64,000 nt of DNA from positions 124,001 to 188,000 of the forward strand of contig JAOTON010001709.1 of the NCBI GenBank assembly GCA_034440635.1. The letters are read 5' to 3'. The stretch is from Lepas anatifera. Lineage: Eukaryota > Arthropoda > Thecostraca > Lepadidae. Below the pieces are notes generated by a model, which saw nothing but the letters and a program-made list of their open reading frames with translations, made no database searches and had not been told where the DNA came from. This document shows positions 62,885 through 64,000 of this stretch, piece after piece. A program made the position numbers and the translations under genes. Positions within the stretch are counted from its first letter, which is position 1. The number at the start of each line of letters is the position of its first letter.

Positions 62885-64000
62885 GCAGAAACCAGTATCT
62901 GGGACCCCCGAAAACAACACTTTTCCCGCAAATCAGTACTTACGTCCCCCAAAACCAGCATTTGGGGGTACCATGAGACTACCTACTGGGACTCCCTGGA
63001 ACTTACTCTCGTGAGGCCCTGAGGATAACTTTGAGGGGAGGGGGAGGAAGGAGAGGAATGCTCGCTGAGACTAGCTTTTGGGGACACTTGAGGGCAGCCT
63101 CTGGGAACCCCTGAGACTAACTCCTGGAGACCTCGTGAGACTAATTGTCGGATCTCTGAGATTAGCTCTCCGGCCCTTCTTACACTAGAACTGAAAGGTC
63201 CCCTGAATATAACTCGGGCTTCCGAGATCAGTTCTTGGGGGACCTGAGACTAGCTCTGGGGCCGTCAAGACCAACACTTGGCGCTACTCACAAGGTTAAT
63301 TTCCGGCCCCTCTCCCGATTAGATCTCAGGGAGTCTCTGATACTGATTCACGGCGCCTCTTGACCAAAATTGTGGACTCCTGAGAATCTCTCGGGGCTCC
63401 CTAGATTAGTTATCGGCAGCACCTCTGGGCCTATTTATCGGCCCCCCCAGATTTGCTCTGGGGGAGGGGGCTGAGACTGACACTCGGGGCCATCCAGATT
63501 AGCTCTTGGGGATCCCCTGAGGCTGTCTCTGGGGTGAGGCGGGGGGCTGGGAATGACTTCCGACAGCCCTCTGAGACTAACCCTGGGTCGCCCCAAGACT
63601 AACACTCGATGAGGGAGGCGTGGAACCACCCCTGAAACTGAGTATTTGGCACGGCACTCCCGAGACTGACTCTCGGAAGCCCAGATTAGCCCTCAGAGGT
63701 CTAAGGCTAACTCGGAGCCGTGAGACCAAAATTCGGGAGCACCCCTGGGAATTACTCTCAAAGCCCCAAAATTAGCTCTTGGACGAACCGGAGACTAGCT
63801 CCCGGGAGCACTCTGAGACTATCTTTTAGGTGCTCCCTGAGATTGACTCTCGGGGCCTCTTATGCAACAACTAGGGGGGGGCACAGCCTCAGGCTAAATC
63901 TCGAGGCTTCCCAAGATTACCCCTCAGGGGCCTCCTGAGATCAGCATTCTGCGGATCAAATGAGACTAGCTCTCGGACCCCTAGATTAATTCTCGGAGCC
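62885..64000 (+). repeat. Satellite of GAGACTAGCTCTCGGGGCCC units (runs off window)
   Basis: Units of about 25-30 bp (core TGAGACTARCTCTYGGGG) are diverged from one another. The core is the reverse complement of the 59.1-61.5-kb unit (TGAGACCAAGCTCGGGGGCC) with a few changes, so this is the same family in opposite orientation. Similar units occur inside both hAT copies. Confidence 0.85.

Noticed and set aside
62617..62920. Short frames at the edge of the second satellite
   Set aside because: 60-85 codons, overlapping on both strands, with no motif; chance frames in a moderately GC-rich patch.

Overview
This is repeat-dominated nuclear DNA from an animal, most likely an invertebrate and plausibly an arthropod. 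The evidence is I-clade LINEs with RNase H, tRNA-derived SINEs, many short inverted-repeat DNA transposons (8-bp, 3-bp and TTAA target duplications), foldback-type elements and satellite arrays. I see no operon structure, no bacterial genes and no CRISPR. No complete host gene can be supported. The species call is inference and I cannot narrow it from the sequence alone.

Layout. 0-4.3 kb: 3' half of an intact-looking I-clade LINE (cut by the window edge), then nested short DNA transposons. 4.3-11.4 kb: a long decayed minus-strand coding relic (about 6.1-8.5 kb) broken by a SINE and a hAT-like MITE, then a LINE relic. 13.4-17.7 kb: a SINE-like tRNA relic, a 2.46-kb non-autonomous hAT element with an exact 8-bp duplication, and a TTAA-flanked 1.2-kb MITE. 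17.9-20.3 kb: GC-rich LINE relic. 20.4-24.4 kb: GACA/GA simple repeats, two SINEs, and a TACGTA array split by a second TTAA MITE. 25.3-28.8 kb: MITE, then a second hAT copy that split a SINE. 29.6-31.4 and 40.6-42.5 kb: a 1.84-kb repeat in inverted orientation. 33-40.6 kb: several MITEs, a THAP relic, a 1.56-kb TTAA element and an AT-rich palindrome. 43.5-48.1 kb: a large inverted structure around a foldback element built from mirrored 164-bp units. 48.1-54.8 kb: a near-complete I-clade LINE on the minus strand. 55.5-57.0 kb: MITEs and a THAP-domain fragment. 57.6-64 kb: a series of satellite and minisatellite arrays.

How the parts work together. The LINE at 0-2.1 kb and one SINE family share a hairpin-bearing 3' tail with a compensatory base-pair change, as expected if the LINE's reverse transcriptase mobilises the SINE. 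The LINE at 48-55 kb has gag-like ORF1, endonuclease, reverse transcriptase and RNase H. Between ORF1 and ORF2 it has a third, uninterrupted 340-codon frame encoding a Cys-rich, strongly hydrophobic protein. Its start overlaps the ORF1 stop and its stop overlaps the ORF2 start. This is the best candidate here for something undescribed.
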